DNA from: HXMU1420-2 sp040830545
GTDB lineage: Bacteria; Pseudomonadota; Alphaproteobacteria; Rhodobacterales; Rhodobacteraceae
DNA length: 19,505 nt
Assembly (NCBI GenBank): GCA_040830545.1
Contig: JBFOMB010000200.1
Coordinates: 1 to 19,505, forward strand
Direction: 5' to 3'
Shown: one piece after another, positions 13,254 through 19,505 of the stretch
How the letters are laid out: each line of letters begins with the position of its first letter
Position numbering within the stretch: the first letter of the stretch is position 1
Notes under the pieces: generated by a model
Databases searched by the model: none
What the model was told of the DNA's origin: nothing
What the model saw: the letters and a program-made list of their open reading frames with translations, nothing else
Program-made: the position numbers and the translations under genes

Positions 13254-14588
13254 GTGGCGCAGGCAATGAAAATCGCGATTGTGGACGACGAACGCGACAT
13301 GAGGCAGTCGATCAGCCAATGGCTGGCCTTGTCCGGTTATGATACCGAGACATTTGGCAGTGCAGAGGATGCGTTGAAAACGCTCGGGCCGGATTACCCC
13401 GGGATTGTCATCTCGGACATCCGCATGCCCGGTATGGACGGGATGCAGTTCCTGAAGAAACTGATGGGGTCGGACAGTGCGTTGCCAGTGATCATGATCA
13501 CGGGTCATGGCGACGTCCCTATGGCGGTCGAGGCGATGCGCGTGGGCGCGTTTGATTTCCTTGAAAAGCCGTTCAATCCGGATCGCATGTCCGAACTGGC
13601 GAAGAAGGCGGCAAACGCCCGGCGCCTGACGCTGGACAACCGCGCGCTGCGCAAGGAGCTCAGTGACGGGTCGCAGTTGATAAAGAAACTCATCGGCTCC
13701 AGCCCGGTGATGGAGCGGTTGAAAGAGGATATTCTGGACCTTGGGCAAGCTGACGGGCATGTCCTGATCGACGGGGAAACCGGCACGGGCAAGACGCTGG
13801 TGGCCCATGCCCTGCATGCGGTTGGCAGCAGCGCGGGTAAGAAATTTGTACTAATCAGTTGCGCGGCGCTGGAGGAAGAGGCGCTGAGCAAGCGGTTGTT
13901 TGGCCCTATGCTGCCTGAAGACAGTCAATTGCCTGCGATTGAAGAGGCGCGGGGTGGAACTCTGGTTCTGGAAGATATCGAAGCGTTGTCAGATACGTGT
14001 CAGGCAAAGCTGCTGAACGTGATCAACGAACAGGGGACCCCGCCGGAAACCCGGATTGTGGCAATCTCGAATCTGCAGCAGCAGGACAAGACCTGCGAAG
14101 ATGCGCTGCGGCCCGATCTGTTCTACCGCCTTGCCGCGCTGCGGATTACCGTGCCGCCGCTGCGGCAGCGGGGCGAGGACATATTGCAGCTGTTCACCGG
14201 GCTTTCCGAACAGTTCGCTGATGAGTATGGTTGTGAGGCCCCGCCCGTGAACGCACAGGAGGCCGCGCAATTGTTGCAGGCCCCTTGGCCTGGCAATGTG
14301 CGTCAGCTGATCAACATCGCTGAACGGGCGGTCCTGCAATCCCGGCGCGGGTCCGGTACGATTGCCTCTCTTCTGATGTCGGATCATGACGAGATGCAGC
14401 CAGTGATGACCACCGAAGGAAAACCGCTGAAGGAATATGTTGAGGCGTTCGAACGAATGCTGATCGACAATACGATGCGCCGTCACAAGGGCTCGATTGC
14501 GTCGGTCATGGACGAATTGTGCCTGCCACGGCGGACGCTGAATGAAAAGATGGCCAAGTACGGCCTTCAACGGTCGGACTATTTGTAG
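13254..14588 (+). CDS. dctD: DctD-type response regulator lacking the GAFTGA loop
   Basis: This 444-aa protein has a receiver domain (about 1-120), an AAA+ domain (about 142-370) and a Fis-type HTH (about 405-440). Receiver residues are intact: D11-D12, phospho-acceptor D55 (SDIRMPG), T83 and K105. Walker A is GETGTGKT (174-181). Walker B is altered to GGTLVLEDIE where the family has GGTLFLDEI, and the sigma-54-contacting GAFTGA loop between LFG (215-217) and GGTL (234-237) is missing, with PMLPEDSQLP in its place. The lone Arg-rich LFYRL motif (289-293) is retained. This suggests activation or repression without sigma-54. The GTG start at 13254 is preferred because AAGGAG (13239-13244) is 9 bases upstream; an ATG at 13266 is the alternative. 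It is 13 bases after dctB and is presumably its partner; the dicarboxylate assignment is inferred. Confidence 0.86.
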   Translation: MAQAMKIAIVDDERDMRQSISQWLALSGYDTETFGSAEDALKTLGPDYPGIVISDIRMPGMDGMQFLKKLMGSDSALPVIMITGHGDVPMAVEAMRVGAFDFLEKPFNPDRMSELAKKAANARRLTLDNRALRKELSDGSQLIKKLIGSSPVMERLKEDILDLGQADGHVLIDGETGTGKTLVAHALHAVGSSAGKKFVLISCAALEEEALSKRLFGPMLPEDSQLPAIEEARGGTLVLEDIEALSDTCQAKLLNVINEQGTPPETRIVAISNLQQQDKTCEDALRPDLFYRLAALRITVPPLRQRGEDILQLFTGLSEQFADEYGCEAPPVNAQEAAQLLQAPWPGNVRQLINIAERAVLQSRRGSGTIASLLMSDHDEMQPVMTTEGKPLKEYVEAFERMLIDNTMRRHKGSIASVMDELCLPRRTLNEKMAKYGLQRSDYL

Positions 14589-14618
14589 TCACTGTTAGGG
14601 CAGTCCGTTCAACTTGCG

Positions 14619-14657
14619 TTTCAGTCTGAAAGCCGCGATCGGTTCCCGGTTGCGGCT
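14619..14657. other. 13-bp palindrome joined to a 12-bp hairpin between dctD and the HAD gene
   Basis: TTTCAGTCTGAAA (14619-14631) is a palindrome with a single central base. It runs directly into a hairpin whose arms are 14631-14642 and 14646-14657 (AGCCGCGATCGG with CCGGTTGCGGCT, two G-U pairs) around a TTC loop. The hairpin is strong enough to end or stabilise the dct transcript, but no U-tract follows on either strand. The palindrome could be an operator for the HAD operon. Confidence 0.4.
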
Positions 14658-14705
14658 GGCGGCGAGCCGTGAAACCTGTCGGCATGGCATCGAAAGGAGC
14701 ATCCG

Positions 14706-15371
14706 ATGGAACCTGCGGCCTACCTCTTTGACATGGACGGGTTGTTGCTGGACAGCGAACGTCTGGCGCGTGAAAGTTTTGTTCATGTGGCGCAGGCAAA
14801 CGGCCTGCCGGGTGATGATGCGGCTCAGTTTTTCCTGACCCTGATTGGGACATCGTCGAAGGAAGGCACGCGGCGCACGCTGGCTTATTTGCCGGAGCAC
14901 CTGGATGTGGTAGCGTTCGAGGATCAGTGGCGCGATCACTACGAGGCTGCGATTAAGCGAGGGGTTCCGGTGCGGCCCACGGTTTTGGAGGCGTTGGAAC
15001 GTCTCAGCGGGCAGGGCGCACGGATGGCGGTTGTGACCTCGACCCGAGGTGAGCGCGCGCGCCGGAAACTGCAGATCGCCGGTATTTTCGATCATTTCGA
15101 GTTTGTGTTGGGCGGGGACGAAGTGTCCGCGAACAAACCCGACCCCGCCCCGTATCTGGAAGCTGCTGCACGAATTAACCTGCCAGCGGCTCAGTGTGCT
15201 GCGTTTGAGGACAGCGATTTGGGTACAGCTGCCGCTGTGGCGTCGGGCGCGCGCGTGGTGCAGGTACCGGACTTGCGCCCGGAAGGCGTGCCACTGCCCG
15301 ATCTCGGGCAGTTGATCGCGGCGTCGTTGGCCGAGGCTGTGGCACTGGTGGACATGAAGGTCGGGGCGTAA
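14706..15371 (+). CDS. HAD superfamily phosphatase (subfamily IA)
   Basis: This 221-aa protein has all four HAD motifs: the nucleophile and acid/base in DMDGLLLDSE (D9, D11), motif II at VVTST, the lysine in NKPDP, and FEDSDLG with the metal-binding acids. The cap is the small helical type inserted after motif I. It is likely a Mg-dependent phosphatase or phosphoglucomutase-like enzyme acting on a small sugar or nucleotide phosphate; the substrate is unknown. AAAGGAG lies 7 bases before the ATG. The next gene starts 9 bases after its stop, so they form a two-gene operon. Confidence 0.9.
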   Translation: MEPAAYLFDMDGLLLDSERLARESFVHVAQANGLPGDDAAQFFLTLIGTSSKEGTRRTLAYLPEHLDVVAFEDQWRDHYEAAIKRGVPVRPTVLEALERLSGQGARMAVVTSTRGERARRKLQIAGIFDHFEFVLGGDEVSANKPDPAPYLEAAARINLPAAQCAAFEDSDLGTAAAVASGARVVQVPDLRPEGVPLPDLGQLIAASLAEAVALVDMKVGA

Positions 15372-15380
15372 GGCGCAGAT

Positions 15381-16199
15381 ATGGCGTACAGATTTGTCTC
15401 ACTCAATGCCTGGGGCGGGCGGGAATGGGACAGTCTGCGCGCGTGGGTGCCCGATATCGACGCAGACATCCTGTGCCTGCAGGAAGTGATCCGTGCGCCC
15501 GACCCATCGCCTGAGTGGCTGACCTACAATGATCCGAACCGTATTTTGCCTCAGCGGGCCGATCTGTTTGTCGATGTATCCGCACTGTTGCCAGGGCATA
15601 TCGGTTATTTTGCGCCTGCTGCGCGGGGAACGCTGACGGATAACACTGGTCAAGAACACGCATCAGAACACGGCATCGCTGTCTGGGTGCGCCGTTCGCT
15701 AGCGCTCAGCCACCTGCGGCAGGATTTCGTCTGGGGCAGCTACCGCTCGGGCGGCTGGGGCGAGGAACCCGTTCCCCGTGCGATTCAAATCGGACGCATA
15801 TCAGGTCTGCCCGGCGGCAGTTTCTGTTTCGCCCATTTTCACGGTCTGCGTGATCCATCGGGCAAGGGCGACATCCCCTCGCGCCGGGTGCAAACTGACA
15901 ACGTGCTACGCCTGCTCGGAGGTTTTGCTGTACTGAAAGAGCCCCTGATCCTCGCCGGTGATTTCAACGTTTTGCCCGATAACCCGATGTTCACGGACCT
16001 CGCCACCCTGGGCATACGTGACCAGATTACGGCAAACGGTATCTCGGATACACGCACGACACTCTATTCCAAACCTCAGCGTTTTGCTGACTATCTGCTG
16101 ACAAACCAGACCATCGACATCCATCGGTTTGAGGTCCCCGCACAGCCCGAACTTTCTGATCATCGCCCGCTGATCCTCGACTTCGACCTGCAGGTCTGA
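15381..16199 (+). CDS. Endonuclease/exonuclease/phosphatase family protein
   Basis: This 272-aa protein belongs to the EEP fold (PF03372). Expected catalytic residues are N9 (SLNAWGG), E35 (LQEV), D194 and N196 (LAGDFNVLP), D237 (FADYLL) and D260-H261 (SDHRPL), so it should be an active metal-dependent phosphodiesterase or phosphatase. Members range from nucleases to sphingomyelinases and inositol-phosphate phosphatases; this one cannot be placed further. No signal peptide is evident, so it is probably cytoplasmic. AAGG lies about 7 bases before the ATG. It follows the HAD gene by 9 bases, and a probable terminator follows its stop. Confidence 0.88.
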   Translation: MAYRFVSLNAWGGREWDSLRAWVPDIDADILCLQEVIRAPDPSPEWLTYNDPNRILPQRADLFVDVSALLPGHIGYFAPAARGTLTDNTGQEHASEHGIAVWVRRSLALSHLRQDFVWGSYRSGGWGEEPVPRAIQIGRISGLPGGSFCFAHFHGLRDPSGKGDIPSRRVQTDNVLRLLGGFAVLKEPLILAGDFNVLPDNPMFTDLATLGIRDQITANGISDTRTTLYSKPQRFADYLLTNQTIDIHRFEVPAQPELSDHRPLILDFDLQV

Positions 16200-16219
16200 G
16201 CACAAAACCCTTGCCAACC

Positions 16220-16244
16220 CGCCTCGCTTTGGCGAGGTGTTTCT
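16220..16244 (+). terminator. Probable intrinsic terminator after the HAD-EEP operon
   Basis: An 8-bp stem with core CCTCGC (16222-16227) and GCGAGG (16232-16237), closed by a TTTG loop and extended by a G-U and a C-G pair, is followed by a short T-rich run (TGTTTCTG). It starts 21 bases after the EEP stop codon. The T-tract is short, so termination may be partial. Confidence 0.6.
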
Positions 16245-16283
16245 GCAAAACGCATCGCGCCAAAGGGCAGGGGTCGCAGGCAT

Positions 16284-17186
16284 ATGGGCAGCATGGACAC
16301 GACCAAGAAACCGCTGGGCGTTGTGACGATGGTCTATGGCGACCATTTCTTCTTGAAGCGCTGGTATGACTACTACGCAGCACAGGTCGGGGCCGAAAAC
16401 CTGTATATCTTCAGCCACGGACCCGACCCCGAACATGACCGGATTGCGCCTGGGGCCAACGTGATCCATGTGCCGCGTGACCCAACCATGTACCGTTTTG
16501 ACAGACGGCGCTGGAACATGCTCAGCCAGTTCGTGTCGGGCATGTTTGCCTATTACAACTGGATGATCCTGTCTGATGTGGACGAGATTGTGGTCATCGA
16601 CCCAGATGCCGCGCCGACGATCCTCGACTACATGGATCAGCATCACGCCGACTACGACACCGCGCCGGAAAACATAGCACCACTTTGCCTGGAACTGGTC
16701 CACTATCCAGAGGACGAGCGAGAGCCAATTGAGGACGGCGTCCCGATCCTGTCCAGACGTCGCACATTCCGCCCGAACCGTAACTATTCCAAACCCTGCC
16801 TTGTTCGGTCGCCAGCAAAATGGCGTGCCGGCGGGCATGCTAACAGCCTGAATCGTCGTCATTTACCGGACCACATGTATCTGCTGCATTTGAAGTATTT
16901 CGATTGCGCCGTGTTCAATGACAGGGCCGAAACCAAGGATCGCGATATTCGTCAGACAGATGGGCTGGGTGAGAATTTTGCAAGGATGGACAGTTGGTAC
17001 CAAACTGATGCGGCTCATCAGCAAATCCTCGACACTTTGCCATTTGCGGGTGAGGACATTGAACTGACGGCCATCCGACAGAAAATGCTGGAGCAGGTGG
17101 ATATGGGGCGGGGCCGCTTTGTCTATGGAGGCGGCAAGGCAAAAAACCTCTACCGTATTCCGGCGCGCTTTGGTTCCGTGTTCTGA
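16284..17186 (+). CDS. Glycosyltransferase family 2-like protein (GT-A fold)
   Basis: This 300-aa protein resembles the Glyco_tranf_2_4 group (PF13704). The first strand is GVVTMVYGD (12-20), the next reads ENLYIFSHG, and the metal- and nucleotide-sugar-binding DxD motif is D98-V-D100-E in WMILSDVDEIV. The RAGGHANS motif (about 187-194) and a late HLKYFD motif are also usual for the group. Sugar donor and acceptor are unknown; envelope or exopolysaccharide work is likely. No membrane segment or signal peptide is seen. Two starts are possible, 16284 and 16293; neither has a strong ribosome site, and 16284 is kept as the longer. It lies after the terminator of the previous operon, so it should have its own promoter in 16245-16283 or depend on readthrough. 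Confidence 0.85.
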   Translation: MGSMDTTKKPLGVVTMVYGDHFFLKRWYDYYAAQVGAENLYIFSHGPDPEHDRIAPGANVIHVPRDPTMYRFDRRRWNMLSQFVSGMFAYYNWMILSDVDEIVVIDPDAAPTILDYMDQHHADYDTAPENIAPLCLELVHYPEDEREPIEDGVPILSRRRTFRPNRNYSKPCLVRSPAKWRAGGHANSLNRRHLPDHMYLLHLKYFDCAVFNDRAETKDRDIRQTDGLGENFARMDSWYQTDAAHQQILDTLPFAGEDIELTAIRQKMLEQVDMGRGRFVYGGGKAKNLYRIPARFGSVF

Positions 17187-17598
17187 CGATCTGGATCATT
17201 TTTTGAACCGTTCAGTTTGCCCATTGTAATTCCCGGGCCGGTGCACTTATGTTGCACTGACGGACCTCGCCTAAAGACGGGTTCGCATCGAGTTTCGCTG
17301 TTTCAGACACTGGCAGGCACACGCTCCGCAAGACTGGACAGACCGGATCGGTTCCAAATCGGGACCAAATGTAATCCTGCGCGTGGCCCCAGCCCGCGGA
17401 GGGAGAAATGGGCGGGCACAGTTTCGTGTCCAGCCGGAGAAGAACCGCGATGACGCGCGCGCGACGATTGTTGAGACCGGAGAGTGGCCAACGGGCCATT
17501 CCTGTCCGCGCGGCGTCTGATATCGCCCTGACAAGACACAATCCCAGACAGGCCGCGCCGCCAGGCAAGGTCCGATTGCGATTGTGCAACAAGGACTT
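17187..17598 (+). other. Gene-free 412-base region, putative structured rne leader
   Basis: No credible gene is seen here on either strand. It holds a T-run just after the glycosyltransferase stop (17200-17205), a candidate promoter (17224-17253), and then GGA-rich sequence with hairpins. GGGCAC pairs with GTGTCC (17413-17418 with 17425-17430, loop AGTTTC). GTGGCC (17484-17489) pairs with GGCCAT (17494-17499) around an AACG loop. CCGGAGA occurs twice (17434-17440 and 17477-17483), and GGGAGAAA lies at 17401-17408. In E. coli the rne leader is structured and is used by RNase E to control its own mRNA; an analogous role here is inferred. Confidence 0.5.
17224..17257 (+). promoter_or_regulatory. 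Candidate rne promoter with overlapping inverted repeat
   Basis: TTGTAA (17224-17229) and TATGTT (17248-17253) are 18 bases apart, each four of six to consensus. GTGCA (17241-17245) and TGCAC (17253-17257) form an inverted repeat around the -10, as an operator would. A start near 17260 would give a leader of about 340 bases. Confidence 0.3.
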
Positions 17599-19505
17599 AT
17601 GGCTAAGAAAATGCTTATCGATGCCACCCACGCGGAAGAGACCCGCGTTGTGGTGGTCGACGGAAACAAGGTTGAGGAGTTCGACTTTGAATCCGAAAAC
17701 AAACGGCAGCTTGCCGGCAACATCTATCTTGCAAAGGTAACACGGGTCGAACCGTCGCTGCAGGCGGCGTTTGTGGACTATGGCGGGAACCGGCATGGGT
17801 TCTTGGCGTTTTCCGAAATCCATCCGGATTACTACCAGATTCCGGTCGCTGACCGCGAAGCGCTGATGGCCGAGGAACGCGCCTATGCCGAAGCGCAGCG
17901 CAAGAGCGACGAGGAGGAGGAAGAAAAGCCCAAGCGCCGCCGCCGGTCGCGTAAATCCTCGAAGGCTGCGGATGTCGTGACCGACGACGCGGTTGAGACC
18001 AAGGATGTCGAGGCCAAACCGGAAGAGGAAAAGAAGCCCGATACCGAAATCAGCGGTATGGAAACCATCGACCTGTCCGAGGACGGCGATGATGACATGC
18101 TTGCGGTGCCAGAGGCCGAAGGATTCACCGAGGAGAAGCCTGCGGAGGCTGACGCAGAGGAGTCGTCGGTAGAGGCTGAAGCTGCGGAAGACACGGCGCT
18201 GGTTGTTGAGGATGCGCCTGCCGAGGAAGCACCCGCCGAAGAGGCTGACGCGCCAGAGGCTAGCGAGACCGAGGCCGAAGCTGAGCCGACTGAAGAGGGC
18301 GAAAGCTCTGAAGCCACAGACTTGACGGCAGAGAGCGCACCTGCTGAGGCGGAAGAGGCACCTGCTGAAAGTGCCGATGAAGCGGACGCTGCCGCCGAAG
18401 CATCCGACACAGACGAATCCGCCGAGGAAGAGTCCCGCCAGACAGAAGGCGACGAAGAGTCCGAGGACGATGGGTCGGACGACGATCAACCCAAACGCTC
18501 CAACGCGATGGACAAAGATGACAGCATCGAATCCGTTGCTGAAGAAGATGACACGGACGACATCCGCCCGCCGCGCAAACCCCGCCCGCGTCGCTACAAG
18601 ATTCAGGAAGTTATCAAGGTCCGCCAGATCCTGCTGGTGCAGGTTGTCAAGGAAGAGCGCGGCAACAAGGGCGCGGCGCTGACCACCTACCTGTCGCTGG
18701 CTGGTCGTTACTGTGTCCTGATGCCCAACACCGCCCGTGGCGGTGGCATCAGCCGCAAGATCACCAATGCCGCCGACCGCAAGAAGTTGAAGGACATCGC
18801 GGGCGAAATCGACGTACCGCAGGGCGCGGGCCTGATTGTGCGCACCGCCGGGGCAAAACGGACCAAGTCCGAGATAAAGCGCGACTATGAATACCTTTTG
18901 CGTCTGTGGGAACAGATTCGCGAACTGACGCTCAAATCCATCGCGCCCGCCAAAATCTACGAAGAGGGCGACCTGATCAAACGCTCGATCCGCGATCTCT
19001 ATAATCGCGAGATTGACGAGGTGTTCGTCGAAGGTGAGCGCGGTTATCGCATCGCCAAGGACTTCATGAAAATGATCATGCCGTCCCATGCGAAGAACGT
19101 TAAGAAATACGAGGACGCTCTACCGCTGTTCGCGCGCTACCAGGTGGAAAGCTATCTGGGTGGGATGTTCAACCCGACCGTGCAGTTGAAATCCGGCGGC
19201 TACATCGTGATTGGCGTGACCGAAGCGCTTGTGGCGATTGACGTGAACTCGGGTCGGGCGACGCGTGAAGGCTCGATCGAGGAGACCGCGACCAAGACCA
19301 ATCTGGAAGCCGCCGAAGAGGTCGCGCGCCAGTTGCGTCTGCGCGACCTTGCGGGTCTCATCGTCATCGACTTCATCGACATGGACGAGCGCAAAAACAA
19401 CAATGCGGTTGAAAAGCGTCTCAAGGAGAAGCTGAAAACCGACCGCGCGCGCATCCAGGTTGGCCGCATCTCGGGCTTTGGGCTGCTGGAGATGAGCCGT
19501 CAGCG
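17599..19505 (+). CDS. rne: Ribonuclease E (partial, runs off the right edge)
   Basis: The frame is open to the window end, giving 635 residues of an expected 900 or so. RNase E makes the initiating cuts in mRNA decay and in rRNA and tRNA processing and scaffolds the degradosome. It opens MAKKMLIDATHAEETRVVVVDG; an S1 domain begins at about 38 (GNIYLAKVTRVEPSLQAAFV) but is split by a very acidic Glu/Ala-rich insert at about 95-333, bounded by Arg-rich patches (KPKRRRRSRK and PPRKPRPRR). The S1 half then resumes with VKEERGNKGAALTTYLSLAG. Catalytic Asp residues are D548 (AIDVNSGRATRE) and D591 (IVIDFIDM), spaced 43 apart exactly as D303 and D346 in E. coli. The scaffold region and zinc-link cysteines lie beyond the window. 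AAGGA sits only 3 bases from the ATG, which is short. Such S1 inserts are known in alphaproteobacterial RNase E. Confidence 0.96.
   Translation, partial: MAKKMLIDATHAEETRVVVVDGNKVEEFDFESENKRQLAGNIYLAKVTRVEPSLQAAFVDYGGNRHGFLAFSEIHPDYYQIPVADREALMAEERAYAEAQRKSDEEEEEKPKRRRRSRKSSKAADVVTDDAVETKDVEAKPEEEKKPDTEISGMETIDLSEDGDDDMLAVPEAEGFTEEKPAEADAEESSVEAEAAEDTALVVEDAPAEEAPAEEADAPEASETEAEAEPTEEGESSEATDLTAESAPAEAEEAPAESADEADAAAEASDTDESAEEESRQTEGDEESEDDGSDDDQPKRSNAMDKDDSIESVAEEDDTDDIRPPRKPRPRRYKIQEVIKVRQILLVQVVKEERGNKGAALTTYLSLAGRYCVLMPNTARGGGISRKITNAADRKKLKDIAGEIDVPQGAGLIVRTAGAKRTKSEIKRDYEYLLRLWEQIRELTLKSIAPAKIYEEGDLIKRSIRDLYNREIDEVFVEGERGYRIAKDFMKMIMPSHAKNVKKYEDALPLFARYQVESYLGGMFNPTVQLKSGGYIVIGVTEALVAIDVNSGRATREGSIEETATKTNLEAAEEVARQLRLRDLAGLIVIDFIDMDERKNNNAVEKRLKEKLKTDRARIQVGRISGFGLLEMSRQ

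Noticed and set aside
17190..17210. Intrinsic terminator after the glycosyltransferase gene
   Set aside because: There is a good T-run (17200-17205) but no stable GC-rich stem directly before it; only a GATC repeat with a 2-base gap, which cannot fold.
17217..17453. A 78-codon plus-strand frame in the rne leader
   Set aside because: It has no ribosome site, no recognisable motif, and an Arg/Pro-rich shadow-type composition; structured leader RNA is a better account.
17212..19089. A 625-codon minus-strand open frame
   Set aside because: It lies wholly antisense to rne and its leader. Its Ala/Ser/Phe/Leu-rich composition is the mirror of the acidic insert's codons, no domain is recognisable, and the rne frame is certain.

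Overview
The window looks like chromosomal DNA of a marine Rhodobacteraceae (roseobacter-type alphaproteobacterium). This rests on a GC-rich composition, a GTTC-N7-GTTC LexA box of the alphaproteobacterial type, a zeta-type F1-ATPase inhibitor gene divergent from purC, and an RNase E with a long acidic insert in its S1 domain. A homocysteine methyltransferase and a separate corrinoid protein stand where one-piece MetH would be expected elsewhere. There are no tRNA or rRNA genes, insertion sequences, phage genes or CRISPR arrays. The assignment is inference from gene content; no alignment was run.

Region 1 (1-5043) is a one-carbon and methionine neighbourhood. A tight minus-strand operon encodes a corrinoid (B12-binding) protein, a GNAT acetyltransferase and a DUF1638 protein, overlapping by 3 and 14 bp. 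Downstream of it, at the window edge, is a nested palindromic repeat. Divergent from it is a PA0069-type radical SAM gene (SplB/COG1533 group) with a LexA box just before its start codon, followed by a class I SAM methyltransferase. Convergent with these is a homocysteine S-methyltransferase (bmt type) with an AT-rich inverted repeat upstream. The homocysteine and corrinoid modules fit a split methionine synthase; the methyltetrahydrofolate module and the reactivation module are not in the window.

Region 2 (5223-11422) is a purine-biosynthesis neighbourhood. The zeta F1-ATPase inhibitor gene diverges from purC, which is followed by purS. Between purS and purQ sit two unrelated genes: a secreted TPR-CHAT putative cysteine peptidase (869 aa, His/Cys pair intact) and a zinc-dependent alcohol dehydrogenase. 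The same 14-base motif, ATTTTGAGTATTTG, occurs in the purC-purS and ADH-purQ gaps.

Region 3 (11459-14588) is a DctB/DctD-type two-component system. The DctD-like regulator keeps its receiver, Walker A and Fis-type HTH, but its AAA+ domain lacks the GAFTGA loop that contacts sigma-54. It may therefore work without sigma-54, like the NtrC of Rhodobacter capsulatus. No dctPQM transporter genes are nearby.

Region 4 (14706-17186) holds a HAD phosphatase and an endonuclease/exonuclease/phosphatase-family protein in an apparent two-gene operon ending at a probable terminator, then a family 2-like glycosyltransferase. Region 5 (17187-19505) is a 412-bp gene-free leader with hairpins and repeated GGAGA motifs, then rne (RNase E), which runs off the right edge after 635 codons.
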